Assembly (NCBI GenBank): GCA_963705835.1 | Contig: CAVPLC010000077.1 | Coordinates: 1-64,000 of the forward strand | DNA length: 64,000 nt | Direction: 5' to 3' | Source: Palsa-504 sp963705835 | GTDB lineage: Bacteria; Actinomycetota; Actinomycetes; Streptosporangiales; Streptosporangiaceae | In this document: piece by piece, positions 25,870-36,644 of the stretch | Layout: every line of letters starts with the position of its first letter | Position numbering within the stretch: the first letter of the stretch is position 1 | Notes under the pieces: generated by a model | Seen by the model: only the letters and a program-made list of their open reading frames with translations | Databases searched by the model: none | What the model was told of the DNA's origin: nothing | Position numbers and translations under genes: made by a program

Positions 25870-26193
25870 CCCCGCCTGGTCGAACTCGTCGGCGAGCTGT
25901 CCCTGCGCAGCGAACGCTTCCGCACGCTGTGGGCCAGGCAGGACGTCAAGCACAAGACCACCGGCACCAGCCTGTTCAACCACCCGCAGGTCGGCCCGCT
26001 AGCGCTCAACTACGAAAGGCTGCTCATCCCGGGCAGCGACATGCAGGCCCTGGTCACCTACCACGCCCAGCCCGGCAGCGACTCCGAAGAACGCCTGCGC
26101 CTGCTCGATAGCATCACCACCACCGCCCCCGGCCCCGACACCCCCGCACGGCCACGACCAGCCCGCCCGCACACGCCAACCCCGGACCACTAG
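25870..26193 (+). pseudogene. MmyB-like regulator C-terminal fragment
   Basis: Frame from about 25870: VELVGELSLRSERFRTLWAR, QDVKHKTTGTSLFNHPQVG, LALNYERLLIPGSDMQALVT. This is the ligand-binding half of MmyB-like XRE regulators; the HTH half is missing. In actinobacteria such regulators commonly sit divergent to an SDR gene, and an SDR remnant abuts its broken end here. A Pro-rich tail ends at 26193. Confidence 0.65.
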
Positions 26194-26229
26194 CCAACGC
26201 GATAGCATCCCAGGCCGGCACTGCTGTGC

Positions 26230-26440
26230 CGATACCCCGCATGCGTCCCCGTACTGTCACGAGATGCGGGTCGAGAGCGTAGCTCCAGGAGACCTGGCCG
26301 CCGGGCATGTCCGGATGGCTCGCAGCGATCACCTCGGCTGCGTCCGCCGTGCCGGAACGTACTGTTGCTCGTCAGCGCAGACCGGGCACGGCTTCGGCGT
26401 GGCTCCGGCTCCGCGCCGCAGGTAGCACACATGGATTCCG
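26230..26440 (-). pseudogene. Zinc-ribbon N-terminal remnant, MBL-hydrolase-like
   Basis: Minus-strand sequence gives CATCGAEPEP in one frame and, after a one-base shift, KPCPVCADEQQYVPA. Together they form a C-x2-C ... C-x2-C ribbon like the N-terminus of actinobacterial metallo-beta-lactamase-fold hydrolases. The hydrolase domain is absent. Weak but specific pattern. Confidence 0.35.
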
Positions 26441-26507
26441 CCGCCGCGTCACGGCCGGCTCGCGCGGCCGCTGGCCGGGCACGGCTTGCCGCGCGCGAGC
26501 CAGTCAT

Positions 26508-26529
26508 GTACTTTCTAAATGGAAAGTAC
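26508..26529. promoter_or_regulatory. Perfect operator palindrome GTACTTTC-n6-GAAAGTAC
   Basis: 22-bp inverted repeat with 8-bp arms, AT-rich in a GC-rich setting, 17 bp before the ATG of the membrane protein gene. The operon's second gene is a winged-helix regulator, so autorepression at this site is the natural reading. Confidence 0.7.
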
Positions 26530-26546
26530 TTGACAGAGGAGCCTCA

Positions 26547-27035
26547 ATGCGGGATGTAGCAGGAGACCCGGCAGCGCTGGAGCCGCTGGAGCCGCTGGAG
26601 CGGCTGCGGGTGCAGCGGGGCCGGCTGGCGGACCGGATGCGGCCGCCGTGGTGGTACCTGACCGGTATCGCCATCATGTACGCGCTGGTCTTCGCGGTCC
26701 CCTTCACCTCGCGGTTCCTGGGGGTCAGCATCTGGCCCCTCTTTGCCGCCGCATCGGCGGTGGCCTGCCTGCTGTGGTGGGGCATGACCCGGGCCACCGG
26801 CATGAAGATGGGCTTCCGGAACCTCCGCTACCCCCCGGCGGGCCGTCCCGTACGGATCGCGATCGTCGTGGTGAGCGTCGCCGCCCTCGTGACCGAGAAC
26901 CTCCTGATCGACCGCGGCCTGCTCGCGGCCGCGATCGCAGTCGCGGCCCTCGCGGTCGTGGCGGAGGTGGCCGCCCAGCAGGCCGCTCTGCGGGGGATCC
27001 GCCAGGAGCTGCGAGGCGGCGGAGGGGCGGCGTGA
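26547..27035 (+). CDS. Small membrane protein of a wHTH-linked operon
   Basis: 162 residues from ATG 26547, ribosome site gaggag at 26536-26541. Hydrophobic segments: WYLTGIAIMYALVFAVPF, ISIWPLFAAASAVACLLW-like stretch, VRIAIVVVSVAALVTENLLI and LLAAAIAVAALAVVAEVAAQ, so about four membrane helices. Family unnamed, but a membrane protein plus small wHTH regulator is a recurring actinobacterial pair. Stop overlaps the regulator's GTG (GTGA at 27032-27035). Expression is probably controlled at the palindrome at 26508-26529. Confidence 0.78.
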   Translation: MRDVAGDPAALEPLEPLERLRVQRGRLADRMRPPWWYLTGIAIMYALVFAVPFTSRFLGVSIWPLFAAASAVACLLWWGMTRATGMKMGFRNLRYPPAGRPVRIAIVVVSVAALVTENLLIDRGLLAAAIAVAALAVVAEVAAQQAALRGIRQELRGGGGAA

Positions 27036-27415
27036 CCGCCAGGCCGGACCCGCTCATTCACCCGATCACCCGGCTCTCGATCTGCGGGCTGCTGGCGGCC
27101 GGCGCGGACTGGGTCGAGTTCGCCGCGCTGCGTGATGCGGCCGGGATCAGCGACTCGGTGCTGTCGAAACAGTCCCGCGTGCTCGAAGACGCCGGGTACA
27201 TAGAAGTCCGCAAGGGCGCGATCGGTCGGCGACCGCGCACCTGGTTCCGGCTCACCGCGGCAGGCCGCCAGGCGGTGCAGGGTCATCTGGCCTGGCTGGC
27301 CCAGCTGGAGGAGGCACTCTCCGCCAGCACCCGGGATGTGCGGCAGGCGGGGCCCCTGCCCGGCGATCGCGACCAGCCGCGCCGCGTACTGCCGCCTCTG
27401 CTGGGCAGCAGCTGA
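27032..27415 (+). CDS. Winged-helix transcriptional regulator (MarR-like)
   Basis: 127 residues. DNA-binding core: PITRLSICGLLAAGADWVEF, LRDAAGISDSVLSKQSRVLE, DAGYIEVRKGAIGRRPRTWF, LTAAGRQAVQGHLAWL. This is the small MarR/HTH_27-like regulator type. GTG start with ggagggg upstream, overlapping the previous stop. Likely binds the palindrome before its operon and represses it; ligand unknown. Confidence 0.85.
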   Translation: MTARPDPLIHPITRLSICGLLAAGADWVEFAALRDAAGISDSVLSKQSRVLEDAGYIEVRKGAIGRRPRTWFRLTAAGRQAVQGHLAWLAQLEEALSASTRDVRQAGPLPGDRDQPRRVLPPLLGSS

Positions 27416-27731
27416 GCTGGTGCTGATACCTCCGGCAGCAGGACCCAAGCCGCAGTGCGACCATAAATGGATCATCTGGACGCCGTAACAGGGTCAGCTT
27501 TGAGCGTGTCCTGGCGAGGTTGTACCTGGCGGTCAGGGTATCGGGGTGATGGGCCGAGCAGCCGTTCCCGGTCGGCCAGGGGTCAGCGGGCGGGATGCGA
27601 AGATTGCGCTACGGTATGGCTGGGCGAGGTTGCCGTGCCCGGCGTCGGCTGGCTGGGCCGGTACCAGGCCGGCTTCCCCGCGGGAGCCAGTGTCGTAGCG
27701 GGCCCGGCAGCGTGACGGGAGGTGACCTCTG
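27416..27731. other. Intergenic region, no gene seen
   Basis: About 315 bases. No ORF with family resemblance and no strong hairpin. The gggagg near 27718 belongs to the next gene. Confidence 0.4.
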
Positions 27732-28572
27732 GTGGCCGATGACGCGGCTGCTGCGCGGACGAGACTCGACACGACCGTGTCGCATTCGGCCCGGATCTGG
27801 AACTACTGGCTGGGCGGCAAGGACAACTTCGCCGTCGACCGCGAAGCGGGCGACAGGGTGGCTGCGATGCTGCCGATCATCGTGGCCCAGGCCCGGGCGG
27901 ACCGGGCGTTTTTGGGACGCGCGGTCCGGTACCTGGCTGGCCCGGAGGGCATCCGCCAGTTCCTCGACATCGGCACCGGGCTGCCGACCGCGGACAACAC
28001 CCACCAGGTGGCCCAGCGGGTGGCTCCCGATGCGCGGATCGTGTACGCCGACAACGATCCGCTGGTGCTGTCGCACGCCCGCGCGCTGCTCACGAGCAGC
28101 CCCGAGGGTGCCTGCGACTACATCGACGCCGACCTGCGCGAGCCGGACAAGATCCTCTGCCGAGGCGGCGCGGACCCTCGACTTCACCCGGCCTGTGGCG
28201 CTGCTGCTGCTGGGCGTCTTGCACCACATCTCCGACACCGACCAGGCGTACTCGATCGTCAGGCGGCTGATGGCGGCGCTGGCGCCTGGCAGCTTCCTCG
28301 CGATCAACCACTCCACCAGCGCCATCAGCGGCGCGGCCATGGAAGAAGCGGTGGCGCACTGGAACCAGGTCGGCACACCGCCGATGACGCTACGCACCCC
28401 GCAGCAGATCGCCCGGTTCTTCGACGGGCTGGACCTGCTCGAACCCGGCGTGGTGTCGTGCTCCCGGTGGCGCCCCGACATCAGCCCGCTGGGCGGTCAG
28501 CCACCCGAGGTCGACGAATTCTGCGGTGTCGCCCGCAAACCGGAACATGCGCCAAGAGGCGAATTGTTATAG
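27732..28572 (+). pseudogene. S-adenosyl methyltransferase (PF04672 type), frameshifted
   Basis: GTG 27732 after gggaggtgacc. First part: SHSARIWNYWLGGKDNFAVD, FLDIGTGLPTADNTHQVAQR, VYADNDPLVLSHARALLTS, the SAM-binding pattern of this actinobacterial family. Near 28165 the frame shifts; the rest reads RTLDFTRPVALLLLGVLHHI and FAINHSTSAIS-like segments, then FFDGLDLLEPGVVSCSRWRP. Both halves are complete except for the single-base break, so the gene may be real and the shift an error. Function of the family is unknown. Confidence 0.78.
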
Positions 28573-28704
28573 ACCTTCGAAATTTGAGACCCCGCTAACA
28601 CCCCGGACCCCACAGAGTGACAGCCGAGACGGAAGACTGACGGATGTCGCGAACGGGTACCGTCACCGCCGAACTTCTGCCGTACACCGGACCGGGTTGT
28701 TACG

Positions 28705-30774
28705 GTGGGCCAGGTGGATACCGGAAAGCTTCCTGGGCGGGAAATCACCACCACTATCCAGGCCCATGGGGCCATCCAGGGCGCGGAACAGCCTGCGAGC
28801 CCGGCCCGGCTCGCCTTCGCCAGCTTCCTCATGCTGTTCGTGGAGCTCGCCCTGATCCGGTGGGTCGGCGCGAACAACGTCTTCGTGACCAACGCCACGA
28901 ACTTCGTGCTGCTGGCCAGCTTCCTCGGGATCGGGATCGGCTTCCTCAACGCCCGGACCAGGCGCGACTACGTGCGCTGGACGCCGGTGGCGCTGCTCGT
29001 GCTCGTGGGTTTTGTGCTCGCGTTCCCCGTGGTAGTGGAGACGATCAGTGGGCCTAACCCGTACCACGGCAACGGCAGCATGCACGCGCTTCCTCAGCCC
29101 TTGAGTCTCACCATCGTGTTCGTGCTCGTAGTGGGCGTGATGGTAGGGCTTGGCCAGGCGGTCGCGCGGAGCTTCGTCAGGTTCCAGCCGCTGAACGCCT
29201 ACCGGCTGGACATCTTGGGCAGCATAGCCGGGATCGTCGCGTTCTCGGTGCTGTCCTTCCTGGATCAGCCACCGGCCGTGTGGGGGTCGGTGGCGGGCGT
29301 CGGCCTGGTGGTGTTGCTGCTGCCTCGTGCCCGGTGGTGGCAGCTCGGGGCGGTGGCGGGCATCATCACGCTGCTTGTGCTGGAATCGCTCACGCCCGGG
29401 CAGTTGTGGTCGCCCTACAACAAGCTGACCATCCAGAACAAGCACGTCGGGGGCCAGCCCGCGATCGCGGTGAGCGCGAATAACGTCCCTTACCAGACGG
29501 CCGAATCGCTCGATGCGATGCGCCGTGCGAACGCCGTCTACTTCTACCCTTACCGGCACGTCACCCGCGCGAGCCTAGGCAACGTCCTGATCATCGGAGC
29601 AGGGACGGGCAACGATGTCGCGGTCGCCCTGTCCGAGGGAGCCAGGCACATCGATGCCGTCGAGATCGATCCGTTGTTGCTGCTTCGGGTTGGCCAGGCG
29701 CATCCAAGTCATCCCTACCGGAGCAGCAGGGTCAGCATGTACGTCGATGACGGCCGTGCCTACCTGGAAAACACGCACCAGCGGTACAACCTGATCTTGT
29801 TCGCGCTGCCCGACTCCGTGGCCGCGCTGGCCGGGCAGTCCGCCCTCAGGCTGGAAAGCTTCCTGCTGACCGAGCAGTCGCTCGCTGCGGCCAAGTCGCA
29901 CCTAGCGCCAGGCGGCACTTTCGCAATGTACAACTATTACCAGCCGTTCCTGCTGAGCAGGTACGCGACAACGCTCGAGGACGTGTACCACCAGGCGCCC
30001 TGTGCGGAGGTCCAGCCCGGGCCTCCGGGCGGCAGGGTGCTTGCTGTCCTCACCGTCCACCCGGGCGGGCCGGTGCCGGCCTGCACCACGTATTGGCACG
30101 GCCCCAGTCTTGCGCCAGCAACCGACGACCACCCGTTCCCGTACCTGCAGACGGCTCGCATCCCGACCAGCTTCCTGCGGATGCTCGGGGCGATCCTGCT
30201 CGGGTCGCTGCTGCTCATACGGCTCGGCGGCGGCCGCTTCAAGGGGATGGGTTCCTACGTCGACCTGGCGTTCATGGGTGCCGCCTTCCTGCTGCTCGAA
30301 ACCAAGAACATCGTCCAGTTCGCGTTGCTGTTCGGCACCACCTGGTTCGTGAACTCGCTGGTCTTCGCCGGGGTCCTGGTCGCGGTGTACCTCGCCGTCG
30401 AGACCGCAAGGCGGGTACGGCTGCCCAGACCGGCCGTGCTGTACGGCGTGCTCATCGCATCGCTGGTCCTGGCCTGGCTGGTGCCCCAGGAATCACTGCT
30501 TGCCCTGCCGATAATCGCGCGCTTCTTTGCGGGCAGTGCTCTGGCCTTCGCGCCGGTATTTCTCGCGAACCTGGTGTTCGCGCAGCGGTTCTCCGACGTG
30601 CAAAACTCGGGAACGGCCTTTGCCGTCAACCTTCTCGGCGCGATGGTCGGTGGCGCGCTCGAGTACCTGTCCCTGATCACCGGATACCACGTGCTGCTGA
30701 TCGTGATCGGCGTGCTGTACGGGCTGGCCTTCGTGACCGGCCTGAGAGGCAGGCCGGTCGCCGTTCCCGGGTAG
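28705..30774 (+). CDS. Membrane-embedded spermidine-synthase-like protein
   Basis: 689 residues in three parts. Residues ~30-240: six hydrophobic helices. Middle: a spermidine-synthase-like Rossmann domain, NVLIIGAGTGNDVAVALSEG, HIDAVEIDPLLLLRVGQAHP, VDDGRAYLENTHQRYNLILF. C-terminal part: about seven more helices, including FMGAAFLLLETKNIVQFALL and SALAFAPVFLANLVFA. This is the membrane-bound polyamine-synthase-like family found in many bacteria; substrate not established. GTG 28705 or 28714 may be the start; no clear ribosome site. Alone in its transcription unit, upstream of furA-katG. Confidence 0.85.
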   Translation: MGQVDTGKLPGREITTTIQAHGAIQGAEQPASPARLAFASFLMLFVELALIRWVGANNVFVTNATNFVLLASFLGIGIGFLNARTRRDYVRWTPVALLVLVGFVLAFPVVVETISGPNPYHGNGSMHALPQPLSLTIVFVLVVGVMVGLGQAVARSFVRFQPLNAYRLDILGSIAGIVAFSVLSFLDQPPAVWGSVAGVGLVVLLLPRARWWQLGAVAGIITLLVLESLTPGQLWSPYNKLTIQNKHVGGQPAIAVSANNVPYQTAESLDAMRRANAVYFYPYRHVTRASLGNVLIIGAGTGNDVAVALSEGARHIDAVEIDPLLLLRVGQAHPSHPYRSSRVSMYVDDGRAYLENTHQRYNLILFALPDSVAALAGQSALRLESFLLTEQSLAAAKSHLAPGGTFAMYNYYQPFLLSRYATTLEDVYHQAPCAEVQPGPPGGRVLAVLTVHPGGPVPACTTYWHGPSLAPATDDHPFPYLQTARIPTSFLRMLGAILLGSLLLIRLGGGRFKGMGSYVDLAFMGAAFLLLETKNIVQFALLFGTTWFVNSLVFAGVLVAVYLAVETARRVRLPRPAVLYGVLIASLVLAWLVPQESLLALPIIARFFAGSALAFAPVFLANLVFAQRFSDVQNSGTAFAVNLLGAMVGGALEYLSLITGYHVLLIVIGVLYGLAFVTGLRGRPVAVPG

Positions 30775-30848
30775 AAGGCGAATGTTAACTAGACCTGAAT
30801 TATTCGTTGTCTTGAATCAGTCGTGTTTACGGCGGTAGATTTGGCTTC

Positions 30849-31295
30849 GTGACCGCGTCCCAGACTCCGACCATCGCCGCGGAGTTGCGCGGTGCCGGCC
30901 TGCGGGTGACGGCCGCTCGCGTCGCGCTGCTCGAGACCGTCCGGGACGGTGACCACCTCGGTGTCGAGGCGATCACCTCCGGAGTGCGTGAACGCATCGG
31001 CCATGTCTCCCTTCAAGCCGTGTACGAGGCCCTGCACGCGCTCACCGCGGCCGGACTCGTGCGCCGCATCGAACCGGCCGGCGGCCCGGCCCGGTACGAG
31101 GGACGCGTCGGGGACAACCACCACCACGTCGTGTGCCGATCGTGCGGTGTCGTCGCTGACGTCGACTGCGCGGTCGGCGAGGCGCCCTGCCTGACCGCCT
31201 CCGACGATCACGGCTTCTCGATCGACGAGGCCGAGGTCGTCTACTGGGGCCTGTGCCCCGACTGTTCTACCGCCAGCAGTTCCTGGGTAACGTGA
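30849..31295 (+). CDS. furA: Fur-family regulator FurA
   Basis: 148 residues. Winged helix: ELRGAGLRVTAARVALLETV, ITSGVRERIGHVSLQAVYEA. Metal sites: NHHHVVCRSCG, CGVVADVDC and CPDC, with two CxxC pairs near residues 97 and 136 for structural zinc. It precedes katG by 25 bp, the conserved furA-katG order in which FurA represses its own operon and katG and is relieved by peroxide. The AT-richer stretch at 30790-30848 (cttgaatcagt near 30813) is the likely autoregulatory promoter. GTG start. Confidence 0.93.
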   Translation: MTASQTPTIAAELRGAGLRVTAARVALLETVRDGDHLGVEAITSGVRERIGHVSLQAVYEALHALTAAGLVRRIEPAGGPARYEGRVGDNHHHVVCRSCGVVADVDCAVGEAPCLTASDDHGFSIDEAEVVYWGLCPDCSTASSSWVT

Positions 31296-31320
31296 TCCGC
31301 CCTGATCCGGAAGGATTCCC

Positions 31321-33549
<2,229 letters not shown>

Positions 33550-33563
33550 TCATCAACCCTGGG

Positions 33564-33598
33564 CCCGGCCGCGGCGGACGGAAGGCGCCGCGGCCGGG
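33564..33598 (+). terminator. Hairpin terminator after katG
   Basis: Perfect 13-bp stem CCCGGCCGCGGCG/CGCCGCGGCCGGG with a 9-base loop, 15 bp after the katG stop. No U-tract follows, as is common in actinobacteria. Confidence 0.75.
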
Positions 33599-33644
33599 TG
33601 CATTAAGCTGAGTAGCCAGGGTAATAGCAGAGCAAAGAGGCTGT

Positions 33645-33708
33645 GCTGGCCTTTCGGGCTGGCTTTCGGGCTGGCCTTCCGGGCTGGCTTTCCGGGCTGG
33701 CCTTCCGG
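33645..33708. repeat. Short tandem repeat, ~12-13 bp units
   Basis: Five units of gctggc(c/t)ttycgg in a row. Lies between the katG terminator and the next ribosome site. Confidence 0.8.
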
Positions 33709-33726
33709 CGGGAATAGGAGGCTGCG

Positions 33727-34524
33727 ATGAGGATGCGGTCACATCGCCGGAACGTGGTCGGGTGGGAACTGGCCGTCGGCCCGGTCGATCGGTACGTTGC
33801 TCCGAGGTTCCCGCGCACCGTACGGATGCTGCGGATCCGCCGCAGGCCCCTGCTTCTCACGATCGGTGCGCTGCTCATCGTCATCAGCATGGCGCTGCCG
33901 AGCAGCATAGCCTTCATCGCTGGATTCCTGGTTATCGCGCTGGGCGCGCCGGACGCGCTGCCGTGCACTCCGACGACGGCCCTGGTCCGTCTCTGGGAGG
34001 CGCCGCGGACGACGCCAGTCCGATCACCCGGGGACCCGGACCGGTCGGCGACAATGGTTCGGTGGCCACAGAAAACGATCCCGCTGACGCCTTTCGCGAC
34101 GCCCGTTTCACCGGCGCGGACTTTACCGGGGCGACGTTCCGCGACTGCGATCTGCGCCGGGTCAAGATCACCGACTCGTGGCTCGTGGACGTCAACGTCT
34201 CCGGATTGGTCGGGAACTTCGTGGTCAACGACGTCGACGTCACGGCGTTCGTGGAGGGCGAGCTCGACCGGCGGCACCCCGAACGCGCACAGCTGCGAGC
34301 GATGCAGACGGCCGATGACTACCGTGCGATGTGGGCCACGATCGAACGGCTCTGGTCCGACACCGTCGCGCGCACCTGGCGGCTGCCCGAGTCAGCTCTT
34401 CACCTGCGGGTCGACGACGAGTGGTCCTTCGTCGAGACGCTGCGCCATCTCATTTTCGCCACCGACGCCTGGGTGGGCCGCACGATTGCCGACGAGCCGA
34501 TGCCGTACGATCCGATCGGCCTGA
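33727..34524 (+). CDS. Possible small membrane protein, 3' end uncertain
   Basis: ATG 33727 follows a good ribosome site (aggagg). The first ~80 codons look like protein: a basic start, then LLLTIGALLIVISMALPSSI and AFIAGFLVIALGAPDA, two probable membrane helices. Beyond about 33960 the frame reads as a shadow of the DinB gene, so the native stop is probably lost through an indel. Only the first ~240 bases are supported. Confidence 0.35.
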   Translation: MRMRSHRRNVVGWELAVGPVDRYVAPRFPRTVRMLRIRRRPLLLTIGALLIVISMALPSSIAFIAGFLVIALGAPDALPCTPTTALVRLWEAPRTTPVRSPGDPDRSATMVRWPQKTIPLTPFATPVSPARTLPGRRSATAICAGSRSPTRGSWTSTSPDWSGTSWSTTSTSRRSWRASSTGGTPNAHSCERCRRPMTTVRCGPRSNGSGPTPSRAPGGCPSQLFTCGSTTSGPSSRRCAISFSPPTPGWAARLPTSRCRTIRSA

Positions 34525-35306
34525 CCTACACCGGCTATCCGGCCGCGGACGCGGCGGCCATCGGCATCGACCTCGATGCGCGCCCCTCGCTCGCCGTGGT
34601 GCTGGACGTGCGCGAGAACCGCACGGAGCTGGTACGCGCCATCCTCGAAGGACTCACCGACGCCGACCTCGACCGGGTGTGCCCGCGCCTGCCCGCGCCG
34701 GGCTACCCGGAGGAAACCCGCACGGTCGGCCGGTGCCTGCGCGTGGTGATGAACGAGGAGATCGAGCACCGCCGGTACGCGGTGCGCGACCTCGCGGTGC
34801 TGGAAGCCGACCTCGAGGCCGCCCGGCCGAGCGACTTACCGAGCCTATTCGTCGACCGCGGACAGCGAGAAGGCTGGATTAGTAAGGATGTCCGGGGGCT
34901 CGATGCGCATCAGGTCATCGCGGCTGCGGCTCAGCTCAGGGTCGGCAGCCAGCCGGTGAGCATGCCGGAGCCTGGCGCGTTCCAGCTCGTTTCGCACGCT
35001 CCGGGCATTGGCGAATCGAGGCTGTTGCATCCGGACGGTCAGGTACTCGCGGAATGCCGATTCCGCCTCGCCGGAAAGATAGTACGACGCGTGGTCCAGC
35101 ATTCTGCGGCCGATGGCGACCAGCTCATCCAGCTCGTAGGCGGCAAAGTCAAGATGGTGCGCGATCCGGGAACTCATGCCGGGATTGGACTCGAAGAAAT
35201 CGTCCATGCGGTCCTTATAGCCCGCGAGGATTACCACCAGCTTGTCCCGGTCATTCTCCATTACCTGGAGCAGGATATCGATGCACTCCTGGCCGTAGTC
35301 CTTTGA
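34062..35306 (+). CDS. DinB-like protein with pentapeptide-repeat N-terminus
   Basis: From GTG 34062: pentapeptide-like AFRDARFTGADFTGATFRDC and LRRVKITDSWLVDVNVSGLV, then a DinB-type domain: DEWSFVETLRHLIFATDAWV, LAVVLDVRENRTELVRAILE, VVMNEEIEHRRYAVRDLAVL. This fusion is common in actinobacteria; function unknown. Family members end near position 34,830. Here the frame runs on to 35306 antisense to the AAA+ gene, so the true stop was probably lost or deleted and the last ~155 codons are doubtful. Confidence 0.7.
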   Translation: MATENDPADAFRDARFTGADFTGATFRDCDLRRVKITDSWLVDVNVSGLVGNFVVNDVDVTAFVEGELDRRHPERAQLRAMQTADDYRAMWATIERLWSDTVARTWRLPESALHLRVDDEWSFVETLRHLIFATDAWVGRTIADEPMPYDPIGLTYTGYPAADAAAIGIDLDARPSLAVVLDVRENRTELVRAILEGLTDADLDRVCPRLPAPGYPEETRTVGRCLRVVMNEEIEHRRYAVRDLAVLEADLEAARPSDLPSLFVDRGQREGWISKDVRGLDAHQVIAAAAQLRVGSQPVSMPEPGAFQLVSHAPGIGESRLLHPDGQVLAECRFRLAGKIVRRVVQHSAADGDQLIQLVGGKVKMVRDPGTHAGIGLEEIVHAVLIAREDYHQLVPVILHYLEQDIDALLAVVL

Positions 35307-36020
35307 ATCGGACGAGCGGTACAAATAGTACGCCTCATCGATGAACAAGACCCCGCCCATGGCGCGGTCGAGGACGCGCTTTGTCTTGGGCGCGGTGTGC
35401 CCGATAAATTCCCCCACCAGGTCATCGCGCATGGCATGGACGAGATGTCCCTGTTCCAGGTAGCCCAGGCGGTGCAGCAGATCAGCCATCTGCAGTGCGA
35501 CGGTGGTCTTCCCGGTTCCCGGCGCGCCGGTGAAGCACATGTGCAGGTTCGGCCGGGGTGCGGACAGGCCGAACTTCTGCCGGACCCGGTCGACCAGCAG
35601 CAGCGAGGCGATCTCCTCTACCTTCTTCTTCACCGGGACGAGACCGACCAGTTCGTTGTTCAGGGCGGTGAAGATGTCGTCGATGCCCGCGGTGCTGCGC
35701 TCGTCGGACAGGGTCACCGTGGCGTCCGGCTGCAGCAGCTCGGTGCGGCGCTCCGCGCGGCGCTTGGCGCGCGTTTGCGAGGCTGGCCGGACACGCACCT
35801 GCGGCATCGGCCTGATCCCCGAAACTCGCGGCGGGGCAGGAGCGGACTGGCCTATTCGACCGACCTGACGCCACGAGTTGTAGCTGGCCGCGCTGGCCAG
35901 CACGATGATCGCCACGCTGGCCAGGAAGATCGCGAACAGCAGATGCGGCAGGTAGGCCCAGCCGAGCGAGAGGACGATGGTGACCAAGGCAAGCACGATG
36001 CCCAGCTTGAAATGCTTCAT
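34845..36020 (-). CDS. Membrane-anchored CbbX-like AAA+ ATPase
   Basis: About 391 residues. Two N-terminal membrane helices (LGIVLALVTIVLSLGWAYLP, LLFAIFLASVAIIVLASAAS) and an Arg-rich linker precede an AAA+ domain: Walker A GAPGTGKTT near 165, VGEFIGHTAPKTKRVLDRAM, Walker B GGVLFIDEAYYL near 224, then LLQVMENDRDKLVVILAGYK and DDFFESNPGMSSRIAHHLDF, RMQQPRFANARSVRNELERA. These match CbbX, the red-type Rubisco activase, very closely, but CbbX is soluble and no Rubisco gene is present here. A role as remodeller of a membrane partner is inferred. ATG 36020 starts just before the first helix; 36035 and 36140 are alternatives. Confidence 0.88.
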   Translation of the reverse strand: MKHFKLGIVLALVTIVLSLGWAYLPHLLFAIFLASVAIIVLASAASYNSWRQVGRIGQSAPAPPRVSGIRPMPQVRVRPASQTRAKRRAERRTELLQPDATVTLSDERSTAGIDDIFTALNNELVGLVPVKKKVEEIASLLLVDRVRQKFGLSAPRPNLHMCFTGAPGTGKTTVALQMADLLHRLGYLEQGHLVHAMRDDLVGEFIGHTAPKTKRVLDRAMGGVLFIDEAYYLYRSSDSKDYGQECIDILLQVMENDRDKLVVILAGYKDRMDDFFESNPGMSSRIAHHLDFAAYELDELVAIGRRMLDHASYYLSGEAESAFREYLTVRMQQPRFANARSVRNELERARLRHAHRLAADPELSRSRDDLMRIEPPDILTNPAFSLSAVDE

Positions 36021-36242
36021 CGTGATGCCCCACATGATGAGGTGAGCGTAGCCAGCGCGTAAGTCGGGGGTCAAGCGAGCCTGCCGTCGCGTGGGCGTCG
36101 GCGGATCCAGGCCGGACACGTGGCGCGAGCCGCCGCTCACTCGGTAAACCCAGACCCGTCACCGTGCGTCTTGTTCTTGTCGGCGGCAACATGCTGCTAC
36201 ATTTTGGTTCTTCGCAAACCAACACGGAGGTACGGGGTTTAC

Positions 36243-36644
36243 ATGCTGCGCCGAATTTCTGTCATCGTCGCCTCTGCGGCGATGCTTGCCCTGAGCGCAA
36301 TGCCGGCTCTCGCGAGCTCGCACTCGAGCAAGCACAAGCTCCCCTTTCCGAGCCTGCATGGCGTCCAGGCCTGGGGCACCTACCAGCAGACCCGCCGCGG
36401 CGTCAAGCTCTACGTGTGCACCAAGGACACCGGCGGCTCCTTCGCGGTGGCGGCCATCGCGCTGGCTTCGAACTCCAACTACAAGCAAACGGTCAACTTC
36501 GGCGCGGCGGCACTCGGCTCAGGGGTGACGCAATGCCGTGGCCCGGTAACCCTGCACCTCACCGCTCATCTGCGCATTTACACGTTCATCCTGAACAATA
36601 GCGGGCGGATCGTCGCCAAGAGCGCCATCAAGAAGGTCTACTGA
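36243..36644 (+). CDS. Small secreted protein of unknown function
   Basis: 133 residues with a signal peptide (RISVIVASAAMLALSAMPAL, cleavage after ALA). The mature part has VQAWGTYQQTRRGVKLYVCT, a pair of Cys likely forming a disulfide, and FILNNSGRIVAKSAIKKVY at the end. ATG 36243 has ggagg and a closer gggg upstream. Divergent from the AAA+ gene, with which it shares a ~200-bp promoter region. Confidence 0.75.
   Translation: MLRRISVIVASAAMLALSAMPALASSHSSKHKLPFPSLHGVQAWGTYQQTRRGVKLYVCTKDTGGSFAVAAIALASNSNYKQTVNFGAAALGSGVTQCRGPVTLHLTAHLRIYTFILNNSGRIVAKSAIKKVY

Noticed and set aside
33645..33708. Tandem repeat as a CRISPR or phase-variable promoter
   Set aside because: Units are contiguous 12-13 bp with no spacers, and lie between a terminator and a ribosome site without promoter features.
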